Source of the DNA: Burkholderiales bacterium RIFCSPHIGHO2_12_FULL_63_20
GTDB taxonomy: Bacteria; Pseudomonadota; Gammaproteobacteria; Burkholderiales; Burkholderiaceae_C
DNA: 64,000 nucleotides
Assembly: GCA_001770775.1 (NCBI GenBank)
Contig: MESA01000022.1
Location: 1-64,000, forward strand
Reading direction: 5' to 3'
Shown: positions 7,303 through 17,778 of the stretch, in pieces
How positions within the stretch are numbered: the stretch's first letter is position 1
How the letters are laid out: the number at the start of each line of letters is the position of its first letter
Program-made: the position numbers and the translations under genes
Notes under the pieces: generated by a model
What the model saw: the letters and a program-made list of their open reading frames with translations, nothing else
What the model was told of the DNA's origin: nothing
The model's database searches: none

Positions 7303-9165
7303 ATGAACCGCTATCCCTGGTGGAAGTACCTGATCATTGCCGTAGCCTTGCTCATCGGCCTGATCTACAGCCTGCCCAACGTCTTTGGCGAGGCCCCCGC
7401 CGTCCAGCTCTCCAGTGGCAAGGCCACCCTCAAGCTGGACCAGTCCGCCGTGGAGCGTGTGCGCACCGTACTGAAGGAGGCGGGCCTGGAGGCCGACTTC
7501 GTCGAACTCGACGGTACGTCCGTGCGGGCGCGGTTCAAGGACACCGACAGCCAGATGAAGGCGCGTGACGCCCTCGGCCGTTCGTTCAATCCCGATGCGC
7601 AGGACCCCAGCTACATCGTGGCTTTGAACCTGGTGTCGCGCTCGCCCCAGTGGTTGCGCAACCTGCACGCCCAGCCCATGTACCTGGGCCTGGACCTGCG
7701 TGGTGGCGTGCACTTCCTGATGCAGGTCGACATGAAGGCCGCGCTCACGCAAAAGCTCGACAGCCTCAGCAGTGACATGCGCACCCTGCTGCGTGACAAG
7801 GACATCCGCCACAGCGGCATCCGTCGCGATGCTTCGGCACTGATCGTGCGCTTCCGCGACGACGCGGCCCGTGAGGCTGCCCGTGGCGTGCTGCAAAGCA
7901 ACCTGGCCGATGTGGTCTGGGTGGACGGCACCGACACCGGGGGGTCGGGCGACCGCACCCTGGTCGGCACCCTCAAGCCCACCTCCGAGCGCGCCATCCA
8001 GGAGCAGGCCCTCAAGCAGAACATCACCACGCTGCACAACCGGATCAACGAACTCGGCGTGGCCGAACCCGTGATCCAGCAGCAAGGCATCGACCGCGTG
8101 GTCGTCCAGCTGCCCGGCGTGCAGGACACCGCCAAGGCCAAGGACATCATCGGACGCACCGCCACGCTGGAAGTGCGCATGGTCAACGACAGCGTCGAAG
8201 CCCAGGCGGCCCAGGCCGGTGGCCCGGTGCCTTTCGGTTACGAGCGCTACATGGAGCGTGGCGGCCTGCCCATCATCGTCAAGCGCGAAGTGGTGCTGAC
8301 CGGTGACAACCTCACCGATGCCCAGCCCGGCTTCGACGAGAACCAGGAAGCGGCCGTGCACCTGACGCTGGACGCCCGTGGCGCCCGCATCTTCAAGGAC
8401 GTCACCCGCGAGAACATCGGCAAGCGCATGGCCATCATCCTGTTCGAAAAGGGCAAGGGCGAGGTCGTGACCGCGCCGGTGATCCGTGGCGAAATCGGTG
8501 GTGGCCGTGTGCAGATCTCGGGCCGCATGAGCACCGAAGAGGCCGCTGACACGGCCCTGCTGTTGCGTGCCGGCTCGTTGGCTGCACCGATGGAGATCAT
8601 CGAAGAGCGCACGGTCGGCCCCAGCTTGGGCGCCGACAACATCGCGCAAGGCTTCAACAGCCTGATCTGGGGCTTCGCCGCGATCGCGGTGTTCATGGTG
8701 CTGTACTACATGCTGTTTGGCGTGTTCTCCACCATCGCGCTCACGGTCAACCTGCTCTTGCTGGTGGCCGTGCTGTCGATGCTGCAGGCCACGCTGACGC
8801 TGCCCGGCATTGCCGCCATCGCCCTGACCCTGGGCATGGCGATTGACGCCAACGTGCTGATCAACGAGCGCGTGCGCGAAGAGCTGCGCAACGGCTCGGC
8901 GCCGCAGTCGGCCATCCACGCCGGTTACGAGCACGCCTGGTCCACCATCCTGGACTCCAACGTCACCACCCTGATCGCCGGTCTGGCCTTGCTGGCCTTT
9001 GGCTCGGGCCCGGTGCGGGGCTTTGCCGTGGTCCACTGCCTGGGCATCCTCACCTCCATGTTCTCGGCCGTGTTCTTCTCGCGTGGCCTGGTCAACCTCT
9101 GGTATGGCCGTCAGAAGAAGCTCAAGGGCGTGTCCATCGGACAGGTCTGGAAGCCCCAGGAATAA
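7303..9165 (+). CDS. secD: Protein translocase subunit SecD
   Basis: SecD, 620 residues. With SecF it forms an RND-type membrane complex that uses the proton gradient to pull exported proteins from SecYEG. It shows an N-terminal membrane helix, the YLGLDLRGGVHFLMQVD motif at the start of the periplasmic P1 region, the VVQLPGVQD stretch, the second D4-type motif region, and a C-terminal cluster of five helices with GMAIDANVLINERVREEL, the conserved RND helix. The gene follows yajC by 27 bases and precedes secF by 18 bases. Confidence 0.98.
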   Translation: MNRYPWWKYLIIAVALLIGLIYSLPNVFGEAPAVQLSSGKATLKLDQSAVERVRTVLKEAGLEADFVELDGTSVRARFKDTDSQMKARDALGRSFNPDAQDPSYIVALNLVSRSPQWLRNLHAQPMYLGLDLRGGVHFLMQVDMKAALTQKLDSLSSDMRTLLRDKDIRHSGIRRDASALIVRFRDDAAREAARGVLQSNLADVVWVDGTDTGGSGDRTLVGTLKPTSERAIQEQALKQNITTLHNRINELGVAEPVIQQQGIDRVVVQLPGVQDTAKAKDIIGRTATLEVRMVNDSVEAQAAQAGGPVPFGYERYMERGGLPIIVKREVVLTGDNLTDAQPGFDENQEAAVHLTLDARGARIFKDVTRENIGKRMAIILFEKGKGEVVTAPVIRGEIGGGRVQISGRMSTEEAADTALLLRAGSLAAPMEIIEERTVGPSLGADNIAQGFNSLIWGFAAIAVFMVLYYMLFGVFSTIALTVNLLLLVAVLSMLQATLTLPGIAAIALTLGMAIDANVLINERVREELRNGSAPQSAIHAGYEHAWSTILDSNVTTLIAGLALLAFGSGPVRGFAVVHCLGILTSMFSAVFFSRGLVNLWYGRQKKLKGVSIGQVWKPQE

Positions 9166-9183
9166 GCACAGGGAACACCCATC

Positions 9184-10206
9184 ATGGAATTTTTCCGTAT
9201 CAAGCGTGACATTCCGTTCATGCGCCACGCGTTGGTCTTCAACGCGATTTCTTTCCTGACCTTCGCCGTCGCCGTGTTCTTCCTGGTGACCCGGGGGCTG
9301 CACCTGTCCATCGAGTTCACCGGCGGCTCCGTCATCGAAACCCGCTATGCGCAGAGCGCGGACGTGGGCAAGGTGCGCGCCACCGTCGAGGCGCTGAACT
9401 ACGGCGAGGTGCAAGCGCAGAACTTCGGCACCTCGCGCGATGTGCTGATCCGCCTGCCCCTGCGCGGCGAGATGAAGCAGACCGAGGTCGTGGCCAAGGT
9501 GTTCGGTGCCCTGTGCAAGGCTGAAGGCGGTCAGATCAGTTCGGTCGATGTGATGGGCAAGGGCCCGGCACAGATCTGCCAGACCCCTAACGGCGAGCAG
9601 CCGCTCACGTTGCAGCGCAGCGAGTTCGTGGGCCCACAGGTCGGCGAGGAGCTGGTGCACGATGGCCTGATGGCGCTGGGCGCGACCATCGTCGGCATCA
9701 TGATCTACTTGGCGATCCGCTTCGAGTGGAAGTTCGCCGTGGCCGGCATCATCGCCAACTTGCACGACGTCATCATCATCCTGGGCTTCTTCGCCTTCTT
9801 CCAGTGGGAATTCTCGCTGTCCGTGCTCGCGGCCGTCTTGGCGGTGTTGGGTTACTCGGTCAACGAGTCGGTGGTGATCTTCGACCGGATCCGCGAAGCC
9901 TTCCGCAAGTTCCGTAAGCTGAACACCGCCGAGGTGATCGACCACGCCATCACCAGCACCACCAGCCGCACCATCATCACCCACGGCTCGACCCAGATGA
10001 TGGTGGGCGCGATGCTGGTCTTTGGAGGCCCCACGCTGCACTACTTTGCGTTGGCGCTGACCATCGGCATCCTGTTCGGGATTTACTCATCGGTCTTCGT
10101 GGCCGCGGCCATCGCCATGTGGTTGGGCGTCAAACGTGACGATCTGATCTCTGCGTCGAAGAAAGACGTCGACCCCAACGATCCGAACGCCGGCGCGGTG
10201 GTGTAG
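9184..10206 (+). CDS. secF: Protein translocase subunit SecF
   Basis: SecF, 340 residues, slightly longer than the usual 300-320. It has an N-terminal helix, the GLHLSIEFTGGSVIE motif of the periplasmic domain, and five further helices including VLGYSVNESVVIFDRIRE, the counterpart of the SecD RND helix. A hydrophilic tail ends DPNDPNAGAVV. It lies directly after secD, with the ATG at 9184. Confidence 0.98.
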   Translation: MEFFRIKRDIPFMRHALVFNAISFLTFAVAVFFLVTRGLHLSIEFTGGSVIETRYAQSADVGKVRATVEALNYGEVQAQNFGTSRDVLIRLPLRGEMKQTEVVAKVFGALCKAEGGQISSVDVMGKGPAQICQTPNGEQPLTLQRSEFVGPQVGEELVHDGLMALGATIVGIMIYLAIRFEWKFAVAGIIANLHDVIIILGFFAFFQWEFSLSVLAAVLAVLGYSVNESVVIFDRIREAFRKFRKLNTAEVIDHAITSTTSRTIITHGSTQMMVGAMLVFGGPTLHYFALALTIGILFGIYSSVFVAAAIAMWLGVKRDDLISASKKDVDPNDPNAGAVV

Positions 10207-10240
10207 AGTCCAAAATCGTCCTCCATCTGAAACAGCTTCC

Positions 10241-12598
10241 ATGAGTTTTGGTCCCCACCGAGCGCTGGCCCTGACGGCCCGTCTCAGCTTCCTCGAAGCC
10301 CTGATCAAGGGGGTGGAGGCGGTGGTGCACGGCTGCGTGGAGGGCGCGCGCCAGGCGGCGGCCGAACCGCAAACCGACCCGGCGGCCTACCAGCGCAAGC
10401 GCGATCTGGCTCTGGAGCTCATGCGACTTCAGTCGGCCTGGCTGGCCACGCTGGAGCGTCCGCTGCACGATGCCCTGCGTGACCTGCGGGTGGGGCGGTC
10501 CGTCGGTGTGCGTGCGGCCCTCGGTCAGGCCAATAAAACCGACATACCCTTGAGCCTGCTCGATGACAGCGATGTCGAGCGGGATTTGGCCGTGGCGCGC
10601 CTGGCCCAGATGATCGGGGACCACAACGGCTCGGAATTCTCTGACCTCAATGCCCGGTTGCAGGCCGTGGGCGGCCCAGTGTCCGTGAGCACGTCCGGTC
10701 CGGTGGATGTGCTGATGCCCCACTGGGTGGCGCGCGTGCTCGTCGACGCTTGGCTGGAGGTGGGCCTGAGTCTGGACCATTGGGCCGAGATCAAAACCAT
10801 TTTGATGCACGAGGTGTCCCCCTGGACCCAGGAGGCCTACCACCACGTCAATGGCGTGTTGCTGGACCACGGCGTGCGTCCCGAGATCGATCTGCGCCCT
10901 TTCATCCGCCGGGCCAAGGATGTGGGCGTGACCCAGCCTGCCCCGCTCTCGCCGCAGGCGGGCGCCGCCCAGCCGGGGTCTGGTCCTTCGGGGGGCGCTG
11001 GAGCCTCCGGGGCGGGTGCTTTGCGTGGCAACAGCGGTCTGCAGCCTCTGGGTGCGGCTTTCGAAGAAACCCGCATGCTCACGCAAACGCCCGGCATGGC
11101 CCGCAGTGCGGCGAAAGCCCAGAACGTGCTCGACAAGCTCACCCAGGTGGTGGCGCGTCAGGTGCCCGGTTTCGAGCCCACGGCGGCCCGGCCACCTCAA
11201 GGGGGGGCATCCGGCGTGGCGATGTCGGCGGGCCTGGGGCAGGCCATTCAGTCTGTCGGAGACACCCTGCGTCGACAGGTGAGCGCGGAGGCTGCGGTCA
11301 ATCCGGCCGAGGCCCTGCAAACCCTGCAGCAAAACAAGCAGGCGCTCAAGGATGCTGCCAGCACCCCCAGTGAGCGCGCCATCATCGAGATTGTGGCCTT
11401 GCTGTTCCAGGCCATCCTGACCGAGGAGCGCCTGCCGGCCAGCATCCGGGTGTGGTTTGCACGCCTGCAGATGCCCGTGCTGCGCGTGGCCATGGGCGAG
11501 CCTGACTTCTTTGCCACGACCAGTCACCCTGCGCGCATCCTGATCGACCGCATGGGCTCGTGCGTGATGGGCTTTGTGGGCGGGGTGGCTGACGATGTCG
11601 ACGATGCGCTGCACAAAGAAATCCGGCGCATCGTGCAGGTGATCGAGGCCTATCCCGACACGGGGCGGCGCGTCTTCCAGACGGTGTTGACCGAGTTCGA
11701 GCGCTTCCTGGAAACCTACTTCCGCGAAGAGAACCAGGCCAGTCGCCGAGGGGTGTCGCTGGCCCAGCAGGTCGAGCAACGCGAAACCTGTGCCATCCAG
11801 TACACCATCGAGTTGCGCAAGATGCTTGATGGGGTGCCGGTCCACGATGGCGTCCGTGAGTTCATGTTCCATGTCTGGGCCGACGTGCTGGCGCACAGCG
11901 CGGTCGTCAATGGCCCGACCAATGAGGCCACCAAGGCCTTGCAGCGTGCGGCTGCTGACCTGATCTGGTCGGCGAGCGCCAAGACCTCACGCGATGAGCG
12001 GGCCGAGGTGCTGCGCCGTCTGCCCAATCTGCTCAAGGCGATCCGTGAGGGCATGGCCCGCTCGGGGCTGCCGCTGGACAAGCAAGATGAGCACATCAAG
12101 GCGCTGAACACGGCGCTGGCCGCCGCCTTCTCGGCGCGCTCGGCGGCCATCTCGGCGTCTCATCTCCAGGCCCTCACCGAGCGCCTGGAAGCCCTGGGTG
12201 ACGTGTTGCCCGACCTGTCCAAGGTCGAGCTGGACGAGGCCACCTTGCGAGACCTGTCCGGGCATGAGAGCGACGCGCTGGAAGTGGTGGCCGAAGGCGG
12301 CACCATGCCCACGCCGGCCATGCAGGCTTGGGCCCGTGAGCTGCAGATTGGCGCGTGGTTCGAGCTCGATTACCGGGGTAAGCAGGAGTCGGTGCAACTG
12401 GCCTGGTCGGGCTTGCGGCAACAGTTGCTGCTGTTTGTCACGCCGGCCGGGCGCGGCATCCTGTTCCAGCTTCATCGTCTGGCAGCTTTCCTGCAGGCCG
12501 GCTTGCTCGTGCCTCAGGAAGACGAGTCGTTGACCACGCGCGCCACCCGTGCGGCCCTGGCCAAGATCGACGCCGATCCGACGCGACTGCTCAACTGA
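10241..12598 (+). CDS. DUF1631 family protein
   Basis: A 785-residue cytoplasmic protein of the DUF1631 family, found mainly in beta- and gammaproteobacteria and of unknown function. It is mostly helical. An N-terminal block contains MSFGPHRALALTARLSF and long amphipathic helices, followed by a low-complexity Gly/Ala/Pro linker around residues 235-265. The conserved core includes IVALLFQAILTEERLPASIRVWFARLQMPVLRVA and a FFATTSHPARILIDRMG segment. The C-terminal region, including WFELDYRGKQESVQLAWSG and FVTPAGRGILFQL, resembles the PilZ-like tail often seen in this family, hinting at cyclic-di-GMP responsiveness. That is inference. It lies 34 bases after secF and converges with a GGDEF-EAL gene. 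Confidence 0.8.
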   Translation: MSFGPHRALALTARLSFLEALIKGVEAVVHGCVEGARQAAAEPQTDPAAYQRKRDLALELMRLQSAWLATLERPLHDALRDLRVGRSVGVRAALGQANKTDIPLSLLDDSDVERDLAVARLAQMIGDHNGSEFSDLNARLQAVGGPVSVSTSGPVDVLMPHWVARVLVDAWLEVGLSLDHWAEIKTILMHEVSPWTQEAYHHVNGVLLDHGVRPEIDLRPFIRRAKDVGVTQPAPLSPQAGAAQPGSGPSGGAGASGAGALRGNSGLQPLGAAFEETRMLTQTPGMARSAAKAQNVLDKLTQVVARQVPGFEPTAARPPQGGASGVAMSAGLGQAIQSVGDTLRRQVSAEAAVNPAEALQTLQQNKQALKDAASTPSERAIIEIVALLFQAILTEERLPASIRVWFARLQMPVLRVAMGEPDFFATTSHPARILIDRMGSCVMGFVGGVADDVDDALHKEIRRIVQVIEAYPDTGRRVFQTVLTEFERFLETYFREENQASRRGVSLAQQVEQRETCAIQYTIELRKMLDGVPVHDGVREFMFHVWADVLAHSAVVNGPTNEATKALQRAAADLIWSASAKTSRDERAEVLRRLPNLLKAIREGMARSGLPLDKQDEHIKALNTALAAAFSARSAAISASHLQALTERLEALGDVLPDLSKVELDEATLRDLSGHESDALEVVAEGGTMPTPAMQAWARELQIGAWFELDYRGKQESVQLAWSGLRQQLLLFVTPAGRGILFQLHRLAAFLQAGLLVPQEDESLTTRATRAALAKIDADPTRLLN

Positions 12599-12627
12599 GC
12601 CACGTCACCCCCGGTCGTTCCCACTCT

Positions 12628-15009
12628 TCAGCACAAGCCGTTCAGCAAGGCCTCGAAGTCGCTTTCCTGCAAGGGGCGGCCCAGATGGTAGCCCTGTGCC
12701 TCGTCGCAGCCGTGGTCGCGCAAGAAGGTGGCCTGCTCGGCGGTTTCCACCCCTTCGGCCACGATGCCCACCTCCAGGCGGTGCCCCATCGCGATCAAGG
12801 CCGCCACCAGCCGGCTGTCGCCATGGGACTGCGGGACGCCCGTCATGAAGCTGCGGTCGAGCTTGAAGCGGTCCACCGGCAGTTCGCGCAGGTAAGCGAA
12901 GCTGGAATAGCCGACCCCGAAGTCGTCGATGGCAATGCCCACACCCAGCGCCCGCAACTGGCGCAGTACATCGGCAGCGCGCAGGGACTCGCGCACGACC
13001 ACGCTTTCGGTGATCTCCAGCTCCAGGGCCGTGGGATGCAGGCCGGTTTCTTTCAAGACCTGCGAGACGGTGCTCACGATGTCCAGGCGATCAAGCTGCA
13101 CCGCCGAGAGGTTCACCGCGATGCGCAGCGGTACGCCCGTGTCCTGCCGCCAGCGATGGGCGATGGTGCAGGCACGCCGCAGCACCCATTCGCCCATCGG
13201 CACGATCAGCCCGGACTCTTCGGCCAGCGGGATGAAGTCGGACGGCGCAATCAGACGGCCCTGGTGTTCCCAGCGCAGCAGCGCCTCGGCGCCGGTGATG
13301 CGGCCACTGGCGCAATCGAACTGAGGCTGGAAGTGCAGGCGCAGCTCGTCGCGGTCCAGTGCGTGGTAGAGCTCGTTCTCGAGCAACAGTGTGTCGGGCG
13401 AGGGTGAGGCCATGCGCTCGCTGTAAATCTGGATGCGGTTGCGGCCATCGCTCTTGGCCTGGTACATGGCCAGATCGGCGTGGCGCATCAGGGTGACCGG
13501 GTCCGTGCCGTGCTCGGGGTAGAGCGCCAGGCCGATGCTGGGGGTCACGCGCAGTTCGTGTTCGCCAATCTGCACCGGGGCATTGAACACCTCGTGCACC
13601 TTGGCCGCGACCAGTTCCCCGTCTGCCTGGGCCTGAATGCGTGGCAGCAGCACCACGAACTCGTCGCCCCCTAAACGGGCGACGATGTCGGAGGTGCGCA
13701 TGGCGGCACGCAGGCGACGCGAGATCTCGATCAGCACGCTGTCGCCAATGTGGTGGCCCAGGCTGTCGTTGATCTTCTTGAAGCGGTCCAGGTCGATGAA
13801 CATCATCGCCATGTGACCCTGTTCACGCTGGGCGATGTTCAGGCAGGCCTTGAGCTGCTCCTGCAGCATGTTGCGGTTGGGCAGCGAGGTCAGGGCATCG
13901 TGCAGGGCCATGTGCTGCAGTTGGTGCTCGGCCTCGTGGCGGGCGGTCACGTCATGGGCCATGAGCAGGAAGCCGGTGCGGGCGCCATACTCGTTGCGCA
14001 GTTCGGTCACCAGGATCTCGGCCATCAGGCTGCTGCCGTCACTGCGGACCATGCGCCACTCGGTGGGCAGGCCGGGGGACTCGTGGGCAAGGTGGGCCAC
14101 GACGTCCAGGTCGCTCACCGGCTGGTTCAGGCGCAGGGCGAGCAGGTGCGCGCGTTCAGCCACCTGGGTCGGCTCGAAAAAGCGCTGCGTGGTGCTGCGC
14201 CCGATCAGGTCCTGGACGGTGCAGCCCAACAGCCGCTCACCAGCCGGGTTCACCGTCTGGAAGATGCCCTGGCAGTTGAGCACAAAGACGGCGTAAGGGG
14301 CGTTGTGGACGATGATGCGGCGCATCTCGTCGACTTCGTTGAGCTGGCGCTGTGCGGCGAGGATAGCCCGCTCGGTGGCATCTTGGGCGCTCAGGTCGCG
14401 CAACATGCACAGGTGCTGAGGCTGGTCTTGCCAGTTCATCGCGTTGACCGACAGGCCCAGTGGGAAGAGCTGGCCGGTGGCTCGTCGTCCTTCGGTGCGG
14501 CGCCCCACACCGTCAAGCCCCATGTGCTGCAACTGCAGGAAGGTCTCCAGATCCTGGCGACTGCCGTGGGGGGCCGCGCCAGGCAGCAGCTTGCTCAGGT
14601 GGGCATGGCGCAGGTCAGCTTCCGTGTAGCCAAAGATGCGGCACACCGCTTGGTTCACACTGAGGATGTCGCCCGTGGGCGACACGGCGAGGATGCCTTC
14701 GTCGGTATGGTCGAGCACGGCGCGCAGACGCGCTTCACTGTCAAGGGCTTGCTGATGCAAGGCTTCGGCCAGACCGGCCGACTGTTGGTGACGGTGTGCC
14801 CACAGTCTGAGTAACCACCACAGGATCACCGAGCCCGCTGCGCCGCTCACGAGCAAGGCCGTGGCCGAGGGTTGCAAGGGCGCGCCATCCGGGGCGCTGG
14901 CCTGCCACCAGGCCGCGACGCTGAGCAACAAGCCGCCCGCGAGCACCATCCAGGCGCTGCGATGCAGCCTGCGTGCTTCCTGTTCGGTTCTCGTGATCTC
15001 AGTCCGCAT
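12628..15009 (-). CDS. Membrane-bound PAS-GGDEF-EAL cyclic-di-GMP enzyme
   Basis: A 793-residue signalling protein. It begins with two membrane helices (about residues 19-35 and 50-70) separated by a short loop, followed by two PAS-type sensor domains (about 92-210 and 230-360). The GGDEF domain has an intact GGDEF (447-451) and an RTSD inhibitory I-site (438-441) exactly five residues upstream. The EAL domain has EALLRW (575-580) and DDFGVGYSS. Both catalytic motifs look intact, so it may synthesise or degrade cyclic-di-GMP depending on input; bifunctional proteins often favour hydrolysis. The ATG-initiated gene is downstream of htpX but separated by a likely terminator. Confidence 0.92.
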   Translation of the reverse strand: MRTEITRTEQEARRLHRSAWMVLAGGLLLSVAAWWQASAPDGAPLQPSATALLVSGAAGSVILWWLLRLWAHRHQQSAGLAEALHQQALDSEARLRAVLDHTDEGILAVSPTGDILSVNQAVCRIFGYTEADLRHAHLSKLLPGAAPHGSRQDLETFLQLQHMGLDGVGRRTEGRRATGQLFPLGLSVNAMNWQDQPQHLCMLRDLSAQDATERAILAAQRQLNEVDEMRRIIVHNAPYAVFVLNCQGIFQTVNPAGERLLGCTVQDLIGRSTTQRFFEPTQVAERAHLLALRLNQPVSDLDVVAHLAHESPGLPTEWRMVRSDGSSLMAEILVTELRNEYGARTGFLLMAHDVTARHEAEHQLQHMALHDALTSLPNRNMLQEQLKACLNIAQREQGHMAMMFIDLDRFKKINDSLGHHIGDSVLIEISRRLRAAMRTSDIVARLGGDEFVVLLPRIQAQADGELVAAKVHEVFNAPVQIGEHELRVTPSIGLALYPEHGTDPVTLMRHADLAMYQAKSDGRNRIQIYSERMASPSPDTLLLENELYHALDRDELRLHFQPQFDCASGRITGAEALLRWEHQGRLIAPSDFIPLAEESGLIVPMGEWVLRRACTIAHRWRQDTGVPLRIAVNLSAVQLDRLDIVSTVSQVLKETGLHPTALELEITESVVVRESLRAADVLRQLRALGVGIAIDDFGVGYSSFAYLRELPVDRFKLDRSFMTGVPQSHGDSRLVAALIAMGHRLEVGIVAEGVETAEQATFLRDHGCDEAQGYHLGRPLQESDFEALLNGLC

Positions 15010-15120
15010 CCGGTGGGTTCCTGCCTAGCACATCAGCTTACATTCAGAGAACGTCTTGCGTCAGCGTGCCTCAGCGGGGAAACCACAAGAAATGCGGGTT
15101 TGATACAAATGGACACAAGA

Positions 15121-15146
15121 AACAAGGGGTAACCAGCCTTGTTTTT
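15121..15146. terminator. Stem-loop after htpX, possible terminator
   Basis: AACAAGG (15121-15127) pairs with CCTTGTT (15137-15143), followed on the plus strand by more T and on the minus strand by TCTTG. It lies just beyond the htpX stop codon on the htpX strand. A second inverted pair, GTGACA/TGTCAC (15147-15160), overlaps the htpX stop. The stem is short, so termination is only probable. Confidence 0.45.
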
Positions 15147-15156
15147 GTGACAACTG

Positions 15157-16005
15157 TCACGAACGGCGGGCCATCTCCATTAGCCGGGCTACCCGCTCTT
15201 CGGTCGCAGGGTGGGTGGAGAACAGGCCGCGCAGCCCACCGCCGGACAGCGGGTTCATGATCATCATCTGAGCGGTCTCCGGGTGCGCTTCGGCCGCGTG
15301 CAGAGGGATGCCCTGGGCGTAGCGGTGGATCTTGTCGAGCGCGCTGGCCAAGGCGGCCGGGTCGCCGCTGATTTCGGCGCCGCCGCGGTCGGCTTCGAAC
15401 TCGCGTGCGCGACTGATGGCCATCTGGATGACGCTGGCGGCCAGCGGCGCCAAAATGGCCACGGCGATGCCGGCGATCGGGTTGCTCGGGCGACCTTCCG
15501 AGTCGCGCCCGCCAAAGAACACGGCGAAGTTGGCCAGCATCGAGATGGCGCCGGCCATGGTGGCGCTGACGGTGCTGATCAGGATGTCGCGGTGCTTGAC
15601 GTGGGCCAGCTCGTGCGCCATCACGCCGCGCAGTTCACGGTCGGTCAGCACATTGACGATGCCCGTGGTGGCTGCCACGGCGGCGTGATCCGGGCTGCGG
15701 CCCGTGGCAAAGGCGTTGGGGGCAGCCTCGTCGATCAGGTACACCTTGGGCATCGGGATCTGGGCGCGCTGGGCCAGCTCGCGCACCATGGCGTAAAAAC
15801 GTGGCGCCGAGGTCTCGTCCACCTCGCGAGCGTTGTACATCTTCAGCACCATCTTGTCCGAGAACCAGTAGCTGAAGAAATTCATGCCCAAGGCCACCAC
15901 CAGGGCCAGCATCATGCCGCTGCGGCCTCCGATCATGGCGCCGATGGCCATGAAAAGGGCGGTGATCGCCGCCATCAGGATGGCAGTTTTCATCATGTTG
16001 AACAT
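15157..16005 (-). CDS. htpX: Membrane zinc metalloprotease HtpX
   Basis: HtpX is an M48 family inner-membrane protease that degrades misfolded membrane proteins alongside FtsH. The 282-residue protein has two N-terminal membrane helices (about 6-26 and 30-50), the catalytic HELAH at residues 131-135, and further hydrophobic helices around 145-190. The third zinc ligand glutamate lies in [17 protein letters not shown]. The C-terminal [15 protein letters not shown] is a family hallmark. The ATG at 16005 has an upstream GGAGACC ribosome site. It lies upstream of, and on the same strand as, the GGDEF-EAL gene. Confidence 0.97.
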   Translation of the reverse strand: MFNMMKTAILMAAITALFMAIGAMIGGRSGMMLALVVALGMNFFSYWFSDKMVLKMYNAREVDETSAPRFYAMVRELAQRAQIPMPKVYLIDEAAPNAFATGRSPDHAAVAATTGIVNVLTDRELRGVMAHELAHVKHRDILISTVSATMAGAISMLANFAVFFGGRDSEGRPSNPIAGIAVAILAPLAASVIQMAISRAREFEADRGGAEISGDPAALASALDKIHRYAQGIPLHAAEAHPETAQMMIMNPLSGGGLRGLFSTHPATEERVARLMEMARRS

Positions 16006-16091
16006 GGCGTGGGGTCTCCGGTCACAAACAATGGATCAGGCCACTTTGTGGGTGGCGCGTGCTTGATCAGATGAGGATCAAACCATGAGGT

Positions 16092-17057
16092 TCAAGTCAG
16101 CTGTGAGGGCAGGGCGGTGCTTTGCAAAAATTCACGTGTCCGCACCCGTTTGCCGCCCGGTTTTTGCAACATGTGCAACGCCAGCGCGCCTTCGCCGCAG
16201 GCCACCACCAGGGCGTCGCCGTGCGCCTGCAAGACCTGGCCTGGGGCGCCTTGACCGCTGACGGCCTGCGCAGCCCACACCTTGTGGGTCTCCGGGCCTT
16301 TGTCGCTGCTCAGAGTGAAGGTGCAGCCGGGGAAGGGGTCGAAGGCGCGCACGCGCTGGGCGACCACCTCGGCGGGCTGCGACCAGTCGATCGCCGCCTC
16401 GGTTTTTTCGATCTTGTGTGCGTAGGTCACGCCTGTACCGGGCTGCGGCGTGCGGGTCAGGCCGCCGCAGGCAGCCATCTCCAGGGCTTCGACGATCAGG
16501 CGGCCACCCAGTCGGGCCAGGCGGTCATGCAGCGCGGCGGTGGTGTCGTCGGGGCCGATGGCCTCGCGCTCGACCAGCAGCATGTCGCCGGTGTCCAGGC
16601 CTGCGTCCATCTGCATGATGGTGATGCCGGTCTCGGCATCGCCGGCCTCGATCGCGCGGTGGATGGGGGCGGCCCCGCGCCAGCGCGGCAGCAGTGAGCC
16701 GTGGATGTTGAGGCAGCCCAGGCGGGGCAGGTCGAGCGTCCACTGCGGCAGGATCAGGCCATAGGCGGCCACCACCATCACGTCGGGCGCGGCGGCCAGC
16801 AAGGCATCGCGTGCGGCCGCAGCTTCGTCGGGGTACTTGCCGTCCAGGCGCAGGCTGTGGGGCTGGCTCACGGGGATGCCGTGTTGCTGCGCCAATTGCT
16901 TGACGGCGGAGGCTTGCAGCTTCATGCCGCGGCCGGCCGGGCGGTCAGGCTGGGTGAGTACCAGGGGCACTTCAAATCCAGCCGCCACGATCGCGGCCAG
17001 CGCCTCGCGGGCAAACTCTGGCGTGCCCGCAAACGCCACCTTCATGCGTGCCGACAT
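16092..17057 (-). CDS. fmt: Methionyl-tRNA formyltransferase
   Basis: Fmt formylates Met-tRNAfMet with 10-formyl-tetrahydrofolate for translation initiation. The protein has 321 residues, close to E. coli's 315. It opens with a Rossmann-type [11 protein letters not shown] and carries the formyl-transfer site [19 protein letters not shown], followed by [17 protein letters not shown]. The C-terminal tRNA-binding domain includes [15 protein letters not shown]. The chosen ATG (17057) gives [11 protein letters not shown], matching family N-termini. Its A is shared with the def stop codon as a one-base TGATG overlap, implying translational coupling. Confidence 0.97.
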   Translation of the reverse strand: MSARMKVAFAGTPEFAREALAAIVAAGFEVPLVLTQPDRPAGRGMKLQASAVKQLAQQHGIPVSQPHSLRLDGKYPDEAAAARDALLAAAPDVMVVAAYGLILPQWTLDLPRLGCLNIHGSLLPRWRGAAPIHRAIEAGDAETGITIMQMDAGLDTGDMLLVEREAIGPDDTTAALHDRLARLGGRLIVEALEMAACGGLTRTPQPGTGVTYAHKIEKTEAAIDWSQPAEVVAQRVRAFDPFPGCTFTLSSDKGPETHKVWAAQAVSGQGAPGQVLQAHGDALVVACGEGALALHMLQKPGGKRVRTREFLQSTALPSQLT

Positions 17058-17569
17058 CAGGCGCCTTGCTCGTCGCGCTGGCGCTTGACCAGCTTGGTCT
17101 TGATGCGGTTGCGCTTGAGGGGGGAGAGGTATTCCACAAACACCTTGCCGCTCAGGTGGTCGAGCTCGTGCTGCACGCACACGGCCAGCAATTCATCGCC
17201 TTCGAACTCGTAGGTCTCTCCGTCGCGGTTGAGGGCGCGCACGCGCACCCGGGCATGTCGGTCCACCTTGTCGTAGATGGTGGGGACCGACAGGCAACCT
17301 TCCTCCCAGACGATCATCTCGTCGCTGGCCCAGGTGATCTCCGGGTTGATGAGCACCAGGGGGGCGTTGCGCTCTTCGCTGGTGTCGATCACGACCACGC
17401 GCTCATGCACATCGACCTGGGTGGCCGCCAAGCCTACGCCTTTGGCGTCGTACATGGTGTCCAGCATGTCATCGACCAATTGGCGGATGCGGTCGTCCAC
17501 CATTGCCACGGGTTTGGCGACCGTGTGCAGGCGGGGATCGGGGTATTGGAGGATGGGCAGCAGAGCCAT
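17057..17569 (-). CDS. def: Peptide deformylase
   Basis: Def removes the formyl group from nascent N-termini, undoing what Fmt adds. The 170-residue protein has all three metal-site motifs: GVGLAATQ (44-51), EEGCLSVP (89-96, cysteine ligand) and HELDH (134-138). The start [14 protein letters not shown] at 17569 fits the family; an in-frame start 14 codons earlier is unnecessary. It is translationally coupled to fmt through TGATG. The gene is divergent from the LysM gene to its right. Confidence 0.98.
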   Translation of the reverse strand: MALLPILQYPDPRLHTVAKPVAMVDDRIRQLVDDMLDTMYDAKGVGLAATQVDVHERVVVIDTSEERNAPLVLINPEITWASDEMIVWEEGCLSVPTIYDKVDRHARVRVRALNRDGETYEFEGDELLAVCVQHELDHLSGKVFVEYLSPLKRNRIKTKLVKRQRDEQGA

Positions 17570-17778
17570 GGCAGAAACGGACGTAGACAAGAAATTGTGG
17601 ATGGATCGCAACGACGCGGGGCGCCAGTCGCGGGGGCCTTCAGGTAACCCCGGGCAATTCTCATTGCGACAGCGGGGGATTTCCGGGCAGAATCAAGCGA
17701 TCATTGACCAGATTTTGCCGAAACTCGGGTATCCGTGCACGGAAAATGCCCTTCGGCAGGTAATTGGAGACTGTTTTC

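Noticed and set aside
6307-10041. A 1244-codon open frame antisense to yajC-secD-secF
   Set aside because: It is another mirror frame caused by codon bias; the sense genes have complete family motifs.
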